Shown here piece after piece: positions 6,669-13,601 of a DNA stretch of 55,626 nt. Origin of the DNA: a virus; IMG/VR virus record IMGVR_UViG_3300021495_000006, positions 1 to 55,626 of that record. The stretch is one strand, 5' to 3'. The position numbers and the translations under genes are program-made. The notes below the pieces were generated by a model that ran no database searches, was not told the origin of the DNA, and saw nothing but the letters and a program-made list of their open reading frames with translations. Each line of letters begins with the position of its first letter. The first letter of the stretch is position 1.

Positions 6669-7317
6669 GGCTCTCCTCCTCTAAACCAGGCCAATGGAAG
6701 TGTTGGAGGATAACTTCCGGGTTGGCCGTTAATTTCCATTGACCTGCTTTTTCATCCACCCACTCCGCGTATCCGCTAGCCAGCAGCAGGTCGCGGAAGT
6801 GCTTATACTGCTCTAACAGCACCACATCCTGCATGGCCGCCCAAGATGGATTAATGGCCGCCATGCGAACGAAGCGGGCAAAAGCTCCCGCTTCTGCTTT
6901 TAAAGCCCCCGGTGGAGCCCCACGGGGCACCATCATCACCACGTGTGTACCCGTTCCCTCCGCCAGGAATTTCTCAGCCCAATGGTAGAAGGCACGTTCA
7001 CGTGGTGCCAATGGGCCCTTCGGGTTCCACAGGTCGTAGGCCACCCGGTACACGCCGAAACCTGTAGCTATGGTCACGCCCAAGCTCACAAAGAATAGCC
7101 ACGGCGCGTACCAAGGAGAATCCCCAAGGGGCTTGCCATACTTGATGAAGCTATACCACACAGCCAAGAATGCTGCAATCATGAAGGCCAACAGGCAGAA
7201 TTGGAGAAATGTGACAAGCACTTGGGTGCGCCAGTCATATTTGACTTGCTCCCGCCATTCAGGTTCTTGGCGAGAGCGCAGCAAGACGTAGGTAAGGATG
7301 CGGTCAAAGTCCATCAT
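6661..7317 (-). CDS. Membrane protein with two transmembrane segments, unknown
   Basis: A 218-residue protein. Residues about 33-57 (LVTFLQFCLLAFMIAAFLAV) and 71-92 (APWLFFVSLGVTIATGFGVY) are membrane helices. The C-terminal 125 residues are soluble and end with a winged-helix-like stretch (KHFRDLLLASGYAEWVDEKAGQW). It starts inside the end of the upstream gene. No family recognised; membrane anchoring of a phage DNA or host-interaction complex would be a guess. Confidence 0.7.
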   Translation of the reverse strand: MMDFDRILTYVLLRSRQEPEWREQVKYDWRTQVLVTFLQFCLLAFMIAAFLAVWYSFIKYGKPLGDSPWYAPWLFFVSLGVTIATGFGVYRVAYDLWNPKGPLAPRERAFYHWAEKFLAEGTGTHVVMMVPRGAPPGALKAEAGAFARFVRMAAINPSWAAMQDVVLLEQYKHFRDLLLASGYAEWVDEKAGQWKLTANPEVILQHFHWPGLEEESHE

Positions 7318-7507
7318 CGTCCCCTTGCGTGAGCAGCGCCTGGGTGTCGCACTTTCCCACTGCTATGCCCGTTGCCAATGCGACAGCGATTAAAGCGGCC
7401 TCAAAACCGCGACGGAACTCGCCGTCGCCACCTGCGTCCAACATCGCCTGGCGAGCAGCTAAGAGTATATGCTCTATGTCTTCCCTAAAGAAGATGTCTA
7501 AGCCCAT
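7304..7507 (-). CDS. Small protein, unknown
   Basis: A 67-residue helical protein with an alanine-rich core (GFEAALIAVALATGIAVG) that may be a weak membrane segment. Its ATG overlaps the preceding stop (TGATG), with GGAGGGCG upstream. No family recognised. Confidence 0.65.
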   Translation of the reverse strand: MGLDIFFREDIEHILLAARQAMLDAGGDGEFRRGFEAALIAVALATGIAVGKCDTQALLTQGDDDGL

Positions 7508-7899
7508 CACGCGCCCTCCTCCGGTGGCGGCTCCCCTGTCGCGGGGCGTATAATACCCACCACCTGGCCGCCAGAGTGCAATAGCCATTCGGAATCAACA
7601 CGCGAGGCAGCAGAGAAGCATACTACCAAATCATCATCCCACTCAAAGATTGAGCCATCGTACAAATTGAGAAATAATCCCGGCTTGAGGCGGCGGCATA
7701 GTATCATCGGAGTACACTTCGTGAAATCCTTATTATAACACTTGATAAGCATGGCCTCGCCGGGTTCTGGTTGCCGGAAAAGCCCATATACTGCTGGCGA
7801 GTCTAATCCGGCAGCAGCAAGCCATTCATGCTTGCTCGCGCCACCGACTCCCCTTAAATCCTCCATCCACTGCCGCTGTCTGGCATTAGGTAGCTTCAT
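7507..7899 (-). CDS. Conserved-looking protein, unknown
   Basis: A 130-residue protein with a helical N-terminus and a beta-rich centre (FLNLYDGSIFEWDDDLVVCF). ATG 7899 is chosen for the AGGAGGTGAGT site. It lies between the predicted resolvase-like nuclease and a small helical protein and overlaps both slightly. No motif identified. Confidence 0.65.
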   Translation of the reverse strand: MKLPNARQRQWMEDLRGVGGASKHEWLAAAGLDSPAVYGLFRQPEPGEAMLIKCYNKDFTKCTPMILCRRLKPGLFLNLYDGSIFEWDDDLVVCFSAASRVDSEWLLHSGGQVVGIIRPATGEPPPEEGA

Positions 7900-8200
7900 A
7901 CTCACCTCCTAAGCCATCCCCAAACCAATCCCGGAAGTCCCTACTGCGTAGAATAACTAAATCGTCATCGTATTCCTCACCCGGCTGGTGCCATACCACA
8001 ATGGCAAGCTGGCCGGGTTGAGCATTTGCGAGGGCCTGGCCCATCCATTCGCACAGATACTGAGGCATGGCGCGGCATTTAATCTCAATGGCCAGCCAGG
8101 GATGGACACAGTCGCTATCATCCCGCCCTGTGGGACCGCGCCTTTTGCCTCCGAAGAGAGCGCATATCTTGCGCTCGGCTTTCTTCCACAGCTTCTCCAT
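7886..8200 (-). CDS. PDDEXK nuclease, resolvase-like
   Basis: A 104-residue protein with the restriction-endonuclease-like core of phage and archaeal Holliday-junction-type nucleases: Glu9 in the first helix, a GGKRRGPTG loop, Asp30 in DDSDC, and AIEIKC (Glu39, Lys41). The C-terminal half has the usual helix-strand order (GQLAIVVWHQ). It would cut branched DNA during recombination or packaging. ATG 8200 follows GAGGAAG. Replication genes at 9.2-11.0 kb are nearby. Confidence 0.75.
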   Translation of the reverse strand: MEKLWKKAERKICALFGGKRRGPTGRDDSDCVHPWLAIEIKCRAMPQYLCEWMGQALANAQPGQLAIVVWHQPGEEYDDDLVILRSRDFRDWFGDGLGGEYEAT

Positions 8201-8318
8201 CGGCTTCCTCCGTCAGCGGCTTGGGGGTGTCATAAAGCTCCACCCATTCGCTACAATCCTCACAGCGGCCAGATTTAGGCCGCTTTTTCAGCCAACATTT
8301 GCCCCACCAGCAAGGCAT
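8118..8318 (-). CDS. Small cysteine-rich protein, unknown
   Basis: A 66-residue protein beginning MPCWWGKCWLKKRPKSGRCE with a further CxxC, so probably one zinc site. ATG 8318 follows AGGAGGCCTGAC. It overlaps the nuclease gene by 82 bases, which is long, but otherwise 8201-8334 would be empty. Moderate support. Confidence 0.5.
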   Translation of the reverse strand: MPCWWGKCWLKKRPKSGRCEDCSEWVELYDTPKPLTEEADGEAVEESRAQDMRSLRRQKARSHRAG

Positions 8319-8334
8319 GTCAGGCCTCCTGCCG

Positions 8335-8970
8335 TCAATGTGGATCAGCCCCCATCAGATGGGCCGGTATATCAGACACCACTATCATGTAAGCGGCGTA
8401 GTTATCACGCCACCTTGGCCAAGCCATGATAGCGTCATTTTGTGGCTCGACGAACACTATGCCCTGAGTGGTGGGGACGGCTACCAGCGCATGGCTCTCT
8501 TTATTGCCGTCGTCATAGTCCACCACCGCTATAAAGGCAGGTATACCGACAGTATTTAAGCGCCGCACCAACTCTTTAGAGAAGTGCCGACAATCGAATG
8601 TGCCATCCTGGAACTCGTAGCTGTCCAAGTTATCCGCCGCCAGCCAATATGCAAGCACTTCAACCGAAATGAGCGGGGGCTCAAAGTGCAAGACAGTGAT
8701 GTCCAAGCATTCCTCCAAGGTTGCCTTATCAGCCTCGCACAGGTAATAATCGTGGAGACATGTGTGCAATCGGGTTGAACAATGGTCGAATTCAGCTTGA
8801 CATGCATCCCGCTCCTGTAGCACGTCTTGTAGCTGGCGTGAGAGGACAAGCGCGTTGGCTTCGCTAGCTTCGTATGCGGCTTGCCAGCCCTCAAGTTGAG
8901 TATGTGCCTGCCATAGCGCCCCTGAGAGCGCAATCACCAAGAAGGCTAAAACTACTTCTCGCTTAGTCAT
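8335..8970 (-). CDS. Membrane-anchored transglutaminase-like protein
   Basis: A 211-residue protein. Residues 5-21 form a membrane anchor, 25-90 a coiled coil with several cysteines, and the C-terminal domain shows a papain/transglutaminase order: Cys127 in FDCRHFS, His160 in ESHALV, and an acidic residue in FVEPQND (175-179). This suggests a cell-envelope-bound cysteine peptidase or transglutaminase-fold protein. ATG 8970 follows AGGAGGCGCACA. Whether the triad is functional cannot be judged from sequence alone. Confidence 0.65.
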   Translation of the reverse strand: MTKREVVLAFLVIALSGALWQAHTQLEGWQAAYEASEANALVLSRQLQDVLQERDACQAEFDHCSTRLHTCLHDYYLCEADKATLEECLDITVLHFEPPLISVEVLAYWLAADNLDSYEFQDGTFDCRHFSKELVRRLNTVGIPAFIAVVDYDDGNKESHALVAVPTTQGIVFVEPQNDAIMAWPRWRDNYAAYMIVVSDIPAHLMGADPH

Positions 8971-9218
8971 TGTGCGCCTCCTGCGGTTCTATCCGCCACC
9001 AATTTGGCCAGCCCCGACAACACAAGATCAATATCAGCAGCACAGTTGGGCATAGTCTCCCGCATCGCATCGGCTAACGCGCCGATCTTGCGCACGACAA
9101 ATCGCCCCTCTCGTTTTAACTGCCGCACCTCTTCTTCTAGCACGTCTTGCTGGAGCCACAAGCGACGGATCTCAATAGCCATCTCCTCAAGGCGCTTTCG
9201 GCAATTTTGCTCAGCCAT
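8967..9218 (-). CDS. Coiled-coil protein, unknown
   Basis: An 83-residue protein, helical throughout, with heptad-like spacing (LWLQQDVLEEEVRQLKREG). ATG 9218 follows AGGAAGAGC. It overlaps the next gene by four bases and lies immediately downstream of the helicase loader. Function unknown. Confidence 0.65.
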   Translation of the reverse strand: MAEQNCRKRLEEMAIEIRRLWLQQDVLEEEVRQLKREGRFVVRKIGALADAMRETMPNCAADIDLVLSGLAKLVADRTAGGAQ

Positions 9219-9225
9219 GCTCTTC

Positions 9226-10032
9226 CTATGCCTCCTTTCGCAATAGTCCCCGCACATCCCCGCCCGAAAGCTCCACACATGGGAACTCCTTAATGCGACT
9301 TAGGATCGCTTGGAACCGCAAGGGAAACTGCGGGGGCACCGCCTTCCCCGCAGGGTCAAAGTGAAGTGCGATAACCGTCCCTAAACGATGGCGATAGCGA
9401 TAGTCCAAAAGCTGGAATAGCTTATCATTGGCCCAATCCGTGGCCTGCACTTGGCCTAGCTCATCTAGGGCCAGCACAGGTATATCCCGCACCTGTGCAA
9501 ACAGCTTGTTAAAGCCAATGGGGGTATCGGGTTCATACGTAGCCCGAAGCCTGTCCAAAAACTCAGGGGCCACGATGTACATCCCGGCGACTTGCTTCTC
9601 ACGTAATGCGTTGATGATGCAAGCCAAGATGTAGGTCTTGCCTCTCCCAAACCCGCCCCACACAGTCAGCCAGCCCACCGGTCGCTTGATGAATTGCCAA
9701 GCCGCCTCCGTTGCTTTCTGGAGGCCATCTTCAGCCACGATGTTCTCCAACCGCCAATTCAGCATGGTAGGAGATAGGCCGCTGATTTTGCGCAGGTACT
9801 CTGGTAAATAGCCGTTCCAACATGCGGGGCATCTGATGAGCACGCCGAAGAGGGGATGACCCACAGGCACATCGGCCACTAGGAATCCCGGCGTGCCTTG
9901 AGGATACCCACAGATAGGGCATTCCCCTGGCTTTTTAGGTCTGGGATTATATGGCGCTGGCCGAGCTAAAAACCACGCTGGCCTTTCCTGCAAGATACGT
10001 CGTGCTTCGTCAAAACTGATAATGTCACACAT
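9226..10032 (-). CDS. DnaC/IstB-like helicase loader ATPase
   Basis: A 268-residue AAA+ protein. A four-cysteine zinc site (CPIC 38-41, CPAC 68-71) precedes the ATPase core, with Walker A GGFGRGKT at 126-133 and Walker B VLALDE at 186-191. This arrangement is typical of phage loaders that place the host replicative helicase at the origin. ATG 10032 is chosen for AAAGGAGC upstream and overlaps the initiator gene. The pairing with an initiator is the classical lambda O-P or DnaD-DnaI type layout. Confidence 0.9.
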   Translation of the reverse strand: MCDIISFDEARRILQERPAWFLARPAPYNPRPKKPGECPICGYPQGTPGFLVADVPVGHPLFGVLIRCPACWNGYLPEYLRKISGLSPTMLNWRLENIVAEDGLQKATEAAWQFIKRPVGWLTVWGGFGRGKTYILACIINALREKQVAGMYIVAPEFLDRLRATYEPDTPIGFNKLFAQVRDIPVLALDELGQVQATDWANDKLFQLLDYRYRHRLGTVIALHFDPAGKAVPPQFPLRFQAILSRIKEFPCVELSGGDVRGLLRKEA

Positions 10033-11038
10033 GAGCTTGCTCCTTTTCTCGCTTACGCCTCGCAAAGTATTCGCGCCAGGCCGGTGTGCTTGGGTCGGCA
10101 TCCTCCCCTCGCGCTATCCCCTCCACGAACGTGGCCCACCGCTCTGGCGGATAATGCGTCATAATCCAGTTTTTCGCATACTCGAAGTCATACACTTTCC
10201 CCCGCAACAACTCCCAATTAGGCTTCCTTGGACCAGTCCGAGGGGGCGTTTGAGGACTGGCGCGGGGAGTTTCCAACTTCTTGTTGCGCAATAGAGCCGT
10301 GATATAGCTAAGCGGATCGCCGCGCGGACTTTTAGCCAGCACCTCTAAGCACAACTGGCAAAATCTTGCCGCGCCTCCTGCTTGTTTTATCAATCGCCCC
10401 ACACGGCCATAAGGGGCGTCAATCCCGAAGCAGTAATCACAGAAGCCTTTGGCAATCGCTATGACCTTTTTGCCATTCTCGCAATGGTGCAGACGATGTA
10501 CTGTGTCTTCAAAGTATTGTTGGAGCGAAGGCGGCTTTGCCGCTTTATCGTTAGATAAAGTATTATTTCTTTCTAAAGTATCTTTCTCTGTACGAGGGTA
10601 ACTGAGTTTCCCCCTGGGGGTAACTGAGTTACCCTCTGGGGTAACTGAGTTACCGCCGGGGGTAACTGAGTTACCCTCTACTTTCATGTGCAAGCGGTAA
10701 TATTTCTTAATGCGCGCTTTGTCCTGGCTGTCTATCTCGACATCTAGAAACCCCTCGGCCTCCAGCCACTGCAAGGCTTCACGAATAGCAGGGCGGGAAT
10801 ATCCCACGCCATTGTCAAGGCGGTCTCCATTTTGATCCTTGCGTCCATGTTGGATTTCATCTATCGTGATGTGTTTATAAACGCCGAATTCCTGATAGCC
10901 CCAAGTGTGTCGCAGAATGTATATGAGGACCGCCAGCGCGCAGGGCCGCTTGGCAAACATCGGCAGACATGCAATTAACGAATGGGGCAATTTACTCCAG
11001 TTTTGGGTTGGAACATCAAAACCATCGAAGGGCGACAT
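10025..11038 (-). CDS. Replication initiator with internal iterons
   Basis: A 337-residue protein. The first 100 residues form a winged-helix domain like phage replisome organisers (alanine- and leucine-rich core, then SRPAIREALQWLEAEGFLDV). A linker at residues 121-149 is made of repeats encoded by the DNA iterons at 10597-10675. The C-terminal part is helical with a CQLCLEV segment and a basic tail. Initiators carrying their own origin inside the gene are known (lambda O). The next gene encodes a helicase loader. ATG 11038 follows AAGGAGATAG. Confidence 0.85.
   Translation of the reverse strand: MSPFDGFDVPTQNWSKLPHSLIACLPMFAKRPCALAVLIYILRHTWGYQEFGVYKHITIDEIQHGRKDQNGDRLDNGVGYSRPAIREALQWLEAEGFLDVEIDSQDKARIKKYYRLHMKVEGNSVTPGGNSVTPEGNSVTPRGKLSYPRTEKDTLERNNTLSNDKAAKPPSLQQYFEDTVHRLHHCENGKKVIAIAKGFCDYCFGIDAPYGRVGRLIKQAGGAARFCQLCLEVLAKSPRGDPLSYITALLRNKKLETPRASPQTPPRTGPRKPNWELLRGKVYDFEYAKNWIMTHYPPERWATFVEGIARGEDADPSTPAWREYFARRKREKEQAHV
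10597..10675. repeat. Iterons: candidate replication origin
   Basis: Four copies of a near-palindrome, GGTAACTGAGTTACC, start at 10597 (diverged at its end), 10619, 10640 and 10661. Spacings are 22, 21 and 21 bases, about two helical turns, so a protein would contact one face of the DNA. The extra base in one interval shifts the coding frame, so one copy encodes KLSYP instead of NSVTP while the DNA motif is kept. That indicates selection on DNA, not peptide. AT-rich sequence (TATTATTTCTTTCTAAAG) adjoins at 10561. Confidence 0.8.
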
Positions 11039-11092
11039 AATTCACTATCTCCTTATACGGATAAAGTCACAGGGCCCTTGATTGCCTCTGTT

Positions 11093-11365
11093 TCACTGTG
11101 GCGGGATCCATCGCCTGCCATACAGCCCAAAAGCTAATATTGCCAGCACCAACAGCGTCAGTAAGAGGGCCCACCCTGTTACTCTTGCGACATGCTGCTG
11201 GGCTGCCCCCGGCTCCCCCTTATGAGGATTTTGTTCCCAAGATTGAGTACGGCGCACTGCACCAAAGAGCCATTCAAGTCCCAAGAACAGAATGCCAGCT
11301 GCAACAACGTGGGGATAGCCATAAACAATACCCGCGATTATCAGCAAAATGATTAAAATGACCAT
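11093..11365 (-). CDS. Small membrane protein, two transmembrane segments
   Basis: A 90-residue protein with a hydrophobic N-terminus (residues 1-37, one or two helices) and a second segment at about 65-83 (WALLLTLLVLAILAFGLYG). ATG 11365 follows AAGGAGTGCAGC. It sits upstream of the replication initiator. Could be a superinfection-exclusion, holin-type or replication-anchoring protein; no evidence decides. Confidence 0.6.
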   Translation of the reverse strand: MVILIILLIIAGIVYGYPHVVAAGILFLGLEWLFGAVRRTQSWEQNPHKGEPGAAQQHVARVTGWALLLTLLVLAILAFGLYGRRWIPPQ

Positions 11366-11430
11366 GCTGCACTCCTTTCTCCAATCACTTCCGCTCTCCC
11401 CGGAAGATAGGCATTGCTCCCATCCTCCGG

Positions 11431-11448
11431 GCAGGGCAGAAGCCCTGC
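11431..11448 (-). other. Perfect 7-bp hairpin between genes
   Basis: GCAGGGC and GCCCTGC flank a 4-base loop in the 97-base gap between the 22-residue ORF and the membrane protein at 11093. No T tract follows, so it is more likely an RNA-stability or attenuation element than a terminator. Confidence 0.4.
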
Positions 11449-11462
11449 TTGAGCCAACACCC

Positions 11463-11531
11463 TTAGCCCCTGCTTCCTGGCGGCTTCCAAGGTTTCGGTG
11501 GCTTCCTGGGTGTAGGGCGCTTACGTCCCAT
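11463..11531 (-). CDS. 22-residue proline/basic micro-ORF
   Basis: An ATG at 11531 with a strong GGAGG upstream opens a 22-codon frame rich in Pro, Lys, Arg and Trp (MGRKRPTPRKPPKPWKPPGS). It overlaps the 3' end of the upstream gene. The strong start signal is the reason for listing it; it may be a leader peptide or a small antimicrobial-like or RNA-binding peptide. Confidence 0.35.
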   Translation of the reverse strand: MGRKRPTPRKPPKPWKPPGSRG

Positions 11532-11778
11532 CGTGACCTCCCTGAGTTGGGCGTCGAAAGATGCTTTTCCAGCCCCTATCGGTTAGATGGGGGCCCCAAA
11601 TCTCCTCCCATCCCTGCGATTCCAGCCCTTTCTTGTTATCGGGGTACCACGGATCGCACCGAGGATGAGAGAAGTGATCATTGGAAAAGCAACAAGCGTC
11701 CACTTCGATATACTCGTACCCCGGCTCTGCCGTGAGCCCATATGGGTACATTGCAAGCTCTTCTGGGGTGAGTCGCAT
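11521..11778 (-). CDS. Small protein, unknown
   Basis: An 85-residue protein with conserved-looking aromatic, Cys and His residues (VDACCFSNDHFSHPRCDPWY) that might bind metal. ATG 11778 follows AAAGGAGAGAG. Its transcript would pass through the branched element at 11810-11917 first. No family recognised. Confidence 0.6.
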   Translation of the reverse strand: MRLTPEELAMYPYGLTAEPGYEYIEVDACCFSNDHFSHPRCDPWYPDNKKGLESQGWEEIWGPHLTDRGWKSIFRRPTQGGHDGT

Positions 11779-11809
11779 TTTACTCTCTCCTTTCTATGCT
11801 GGCTTCTAC

Positions 11810-11917
11810 CCTCCTGGCCGCCGAGGAGAGCCGCCCGTTCTCTCCAGCATAGGCCCTGGCCTGACGCCGGTTTTTAGTGCCGACTTGGCCTTACGGACTG
11901 GGCCAGCGGCCAGGAGG
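11810..11917 (-). ncRNA. Branched RNA element upstream of a small gene
   Basis: This 108-base segment is closed by a perfect 12-bp stem, CCTCCTGGCCGC with GCGGCCAGGAGG (11917-11906 and 11821-11810). Inside, GGCCC/GGGCC encloses a GGCC/GGCC stem and a GTCGG/CCGGC hairpin with an A-rich loop. A separate GGAGAG/CTCTCC hairpin (11845-11825) completes a three-way arrangement. It lies between two genes, 32 bases before the start codon at 11778. A leader riboswitch-like element or a processed small RNA are both possible; I cannot assign a known class. Confidence 0.55.
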
Positions 11918-11923
11918 ATAGAA

Positions 11924-12184
11924 TTATATGGCGGCTGCACACCCCTGCATCACCAAGAAGATTAAGGCGCAGACAATCACCACAACCGCCCCGTGCCATC
12001 CCTCTGAGTCCATAGCACAGTATAACACGCCACCGGCAAGGCTGCCCACGAGCATAGCATAGAGTTTATCTATCGTGTCACCGATCGCGTTGTGTACTGC
12101 GCTCTCGTCCACTTGGCTGATGACCCAAGTGGCCAGCCCATATATGACGCCAAAGAGGATACTCAGCAACGCTCGGATGAACAT
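11924..12184 (-). CDS. Small membrane protein
   Basis: An 86-residue protein with hydrophobic segments at about 3-23, 43-58 and 64-84, the last ending VCALIFLVMQGCAAAI. ATG 12184 follows AAGGAGGAGG. It is followed by the branched RNA element. Its size and topology would fit a holin, but the neighbours are not lysis genes. Confidence 0.6.
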   Translation of the reverse strand: MFIRALLSILFGVIYGLATWVISQVDESAVHNAIGDTIDKLYAMLVGSLAGGVLYCAMDSEGWHGAVVVIVCALIFLVMQGCAAAI

Positions 12185-12209
12185 GGCCTCCTCCTTACGC
12201 CACACCACG

Positions 12210-12524
12210 TTACTGTGGCGGCTCAGGCCCTAAATGGCAGGAGTATACATAGCCCTCCTGCCCATCAGAGAGCCGCACCCATGCGAATTCTCCGACTATG
12301 CCGATGACCAATACCTTATCGCCCTTACGGAGATGGGCAATGGGCTCGGCAGGCAATAATGCTTCGCCCGCCTTGTCGAGGCGCTTGAAGACTAACACGG
12401 GTGTGCCCTCGGTGTGGTCGGTTAAGGCATAGGCATAGACTGGCCCATCCTCGCACCCCGTCAGGAGTATGAGGGCGACACAGAGTAGGGCAAAGCCCAA
12501 CAATGCCCAATCTTTAGGACGCAT
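12210..12524 (-). CDS. SH3-domain lipoprotein
   Basis: A 104-residue protein with a lipoprotein signal: a basic N-terminus, hydrophobic core and lipobox LLTGC ending at Cys24. The C-terminal half is a bacterial SH3-like fold (KGDKVLVIGIVGEFAWVRLS followed by DGQEGYV). It is probably anchored on the outer side of the cytoplasmic membrane, where SH3 domains often bind cell wall. Phage lipoproteins commonly block superinfection, a likely but unproven role. ATG 12524 follows GGGAGG. Confidence 0.7.
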   Translation of the reverse strand: MRPKDWALLGFALLCVALILLTGCEDGPVYAYALTDHTEGTPVLVFKRLDKAGEALLPAEPIAHLRKGDKVLVIGIVGEFAWVRLSDGQEGYVYSCHLGPEPPQ

Positions 12525-12840
12525 CTTGACCTCCCTTATTTCTCAGAGCTTGAGCCACCTGGCGGAGCCATACGACCAACTCCGAGGCGTAGCCCAAGTC
12601 GCGCTCAACCCAATAGGCCCACTGTTCCAAAATGCGGGCCTTGGAATGTGGGGGTAAATCGCCACAGACGGCTCTTTCCAATCGCGCTAGCTTTCCCTCC
12701 GCACAGAGCGCATAAGCCTCTTGGACAAAGGCGGGGACGTCTATTGAGTCTATAACGAAATATCCCTCGCCGCCGTCATCAATCACGCTACCCCATTCTC
12801 TCATGAGAGCTTGGAGTTGTCGCTCGGTTTGCTTACGCAT
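12514..12840 (-). CDS. Helical protein, unknown
   Basis: A 108-residue, mainly helical acidic protein. ATG 12840 follows GAGAGAGGATTACC; the longer upstream frame has no site. It overlaps the lipoprotein gene by 11 bases. No family recognised. Confidence 0.6.
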   Translation of the reverse strand: MRKQTERQLQALMREWGSVIDDGGEGYFVIDSIDVPAFVQEAYALCAEGKLARLERAVCGDLPPHSKARILEQWAYWVERDLGYASELVVWLRQVAQALRNKGGQDAS

Positions 12841-12853
12841 GGTAATCCTCTCT

Positions 12854-13087
12854 CTATTCGCGGTAATAATCATAAATCTCCAAATGGAAAGGCCCGCCCG
12901 CCTTCGGGGGTGGGGCAATGATTATTCTCCCGTGTTTGCGAACAAGGGCGAGTAATTCGTCAAGCGATGCAATCTCAATTGCCCAACCCCACCGAGACCA
13001 CTCAAGGTCATCCCACTCCGCCCTCCGATATGCCCCCTCGCAGGGTCGGTGGCGGGTATCGCTCGTCCGCTCGATACGAAATTCCAC
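12854..13087 (-). CDS. Small protein, unknown
   Basis: A 77-residue protein with an alternating Trp/Arg/Glu middle region and a C-terminal beta-rich segment (GPFHLEIYDYYRE). It starts at GTG 13087 behind AAGGAGGAGC. No family recognised. Confidence 0.6.
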   Translation of the reverse strand: MEFRIERTSDTRHRPCEGAYRRAEWDDLEWSRWGWAIEIASLDELLALVRKHGRIIIAPPPKAGGPFHLEIYDYYRE

Positions 13088-13196
13088 AGTAAGCTCCTCC
13101 TTATAATCTCTGCCCCGCCGTCTAGCGGCAACCCGCAGGGCTTCTGGGCAATTTACGCCGATTAACCCATCACGAACGGGGCAGAGAATTTTAAAC

Positions 13197-13273
13197 GCGG
13201 GCGGACAGGATTTGAACCTGCGAACAGGGCTTTTGGAGAGCCCTGGTTTAGACCTGACTCACTCCACGCCCGC
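13197..13273 (-). tRNA. tRNA-Trp (CCA)
   Basis: The acceptor arms GCGGGCG and CGCCCGC pair fully. The anticodon arm GGGCT-CTCCAAA-AGCCC gives anticodon CCA, in the same loop sequence as bacterial tRNA-Trp. The T arm is GCAGG-TTCAAAT-CCTGT. The D arm is unusually long (20 bases) with only a weak stem, and there is one extra base between T stem and acceptor. CCA is not encoded. It reads UGG and may boost supply for this Trp-rich proteome, or it may be degenerate. Confidence 0.75.
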
Positions 13274-13281
13274 ACAAATCC

Positions 13282-13473
13282 CTATTCAGCATTACTTTCG
13301 ATCTCCTTAATGCTCACTACAATGGGTAAATAGGCCCCATAGCCATAGTCCACTACGACCCAATCATCTTCCACACCAACAACTTTACCAGTCATGCCTG
13401 CCAATGTGCCGTGCGCTTGCCACAAAATCAAGCACCACTTACCGATAAATGGACGAGCTTCTTCCTCAGTCAT
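13282..13473 (-). CDS. Small protein, unknown
   Basis: A 63-residue beta-rich protein (GMTGKVVGVEDDWVVVDYGYG), resembling KOW- or SH3-like small barrels. ATG 13473 has only a G-rich stretch upstream. It lies between the hairpin element at 13525-13594 and tRNA-Trp. Confidence 0.55.
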   Translation of the reverse strand: MTEEEARPFIGKWCLILWQAHGTLAGMTGKVVGVEDDWVVVDYGYGAYLPIVVSIKEIESNAE

Positions 13474-13524
13474 ACCGTTCTCGCCCCCCCGGATAATTCA
13501 GAACCTACTCCTATCTATCGGGAA

Positions 13525-13594
13525 GGGGGCCGCCCAATTCAAATATCAGATTGGCGATGGGCCCCGGCCAAACCCAACGCTAGGGGCGGCCCCC
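13525..13594 (-). other. GC-rich 11-bp inverted repeat with inner hairpin
   Basis: GGGGGCCGCCC (13525-13535) and its exact complement at 13584-13594 enclose a second TTGGC/GCCAA hairpin at 13551-13571. It lies between the stop of the annealing-type protein and the next small gene. No T tract follows, so it is either an RNA-stability hairpin or part of the next gene's leader. Confidence 0.5.
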
Positions 13595-13601
13595 ATTTCT
13601 T

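Noticed and set aside
10597-10675. CRISPR array
   Set aside because: The spacing of 21-22 bases leaves spacers of 6-7 bases, and the units are palindromic iterons within a gene.
11093-12184. Holin-endolysin cassette
   Set aside because: Two small membrane proteins and a lipoprotein are present, but no wall enzyme lies nearby; the lysis-type genes are at 17-21 kb.
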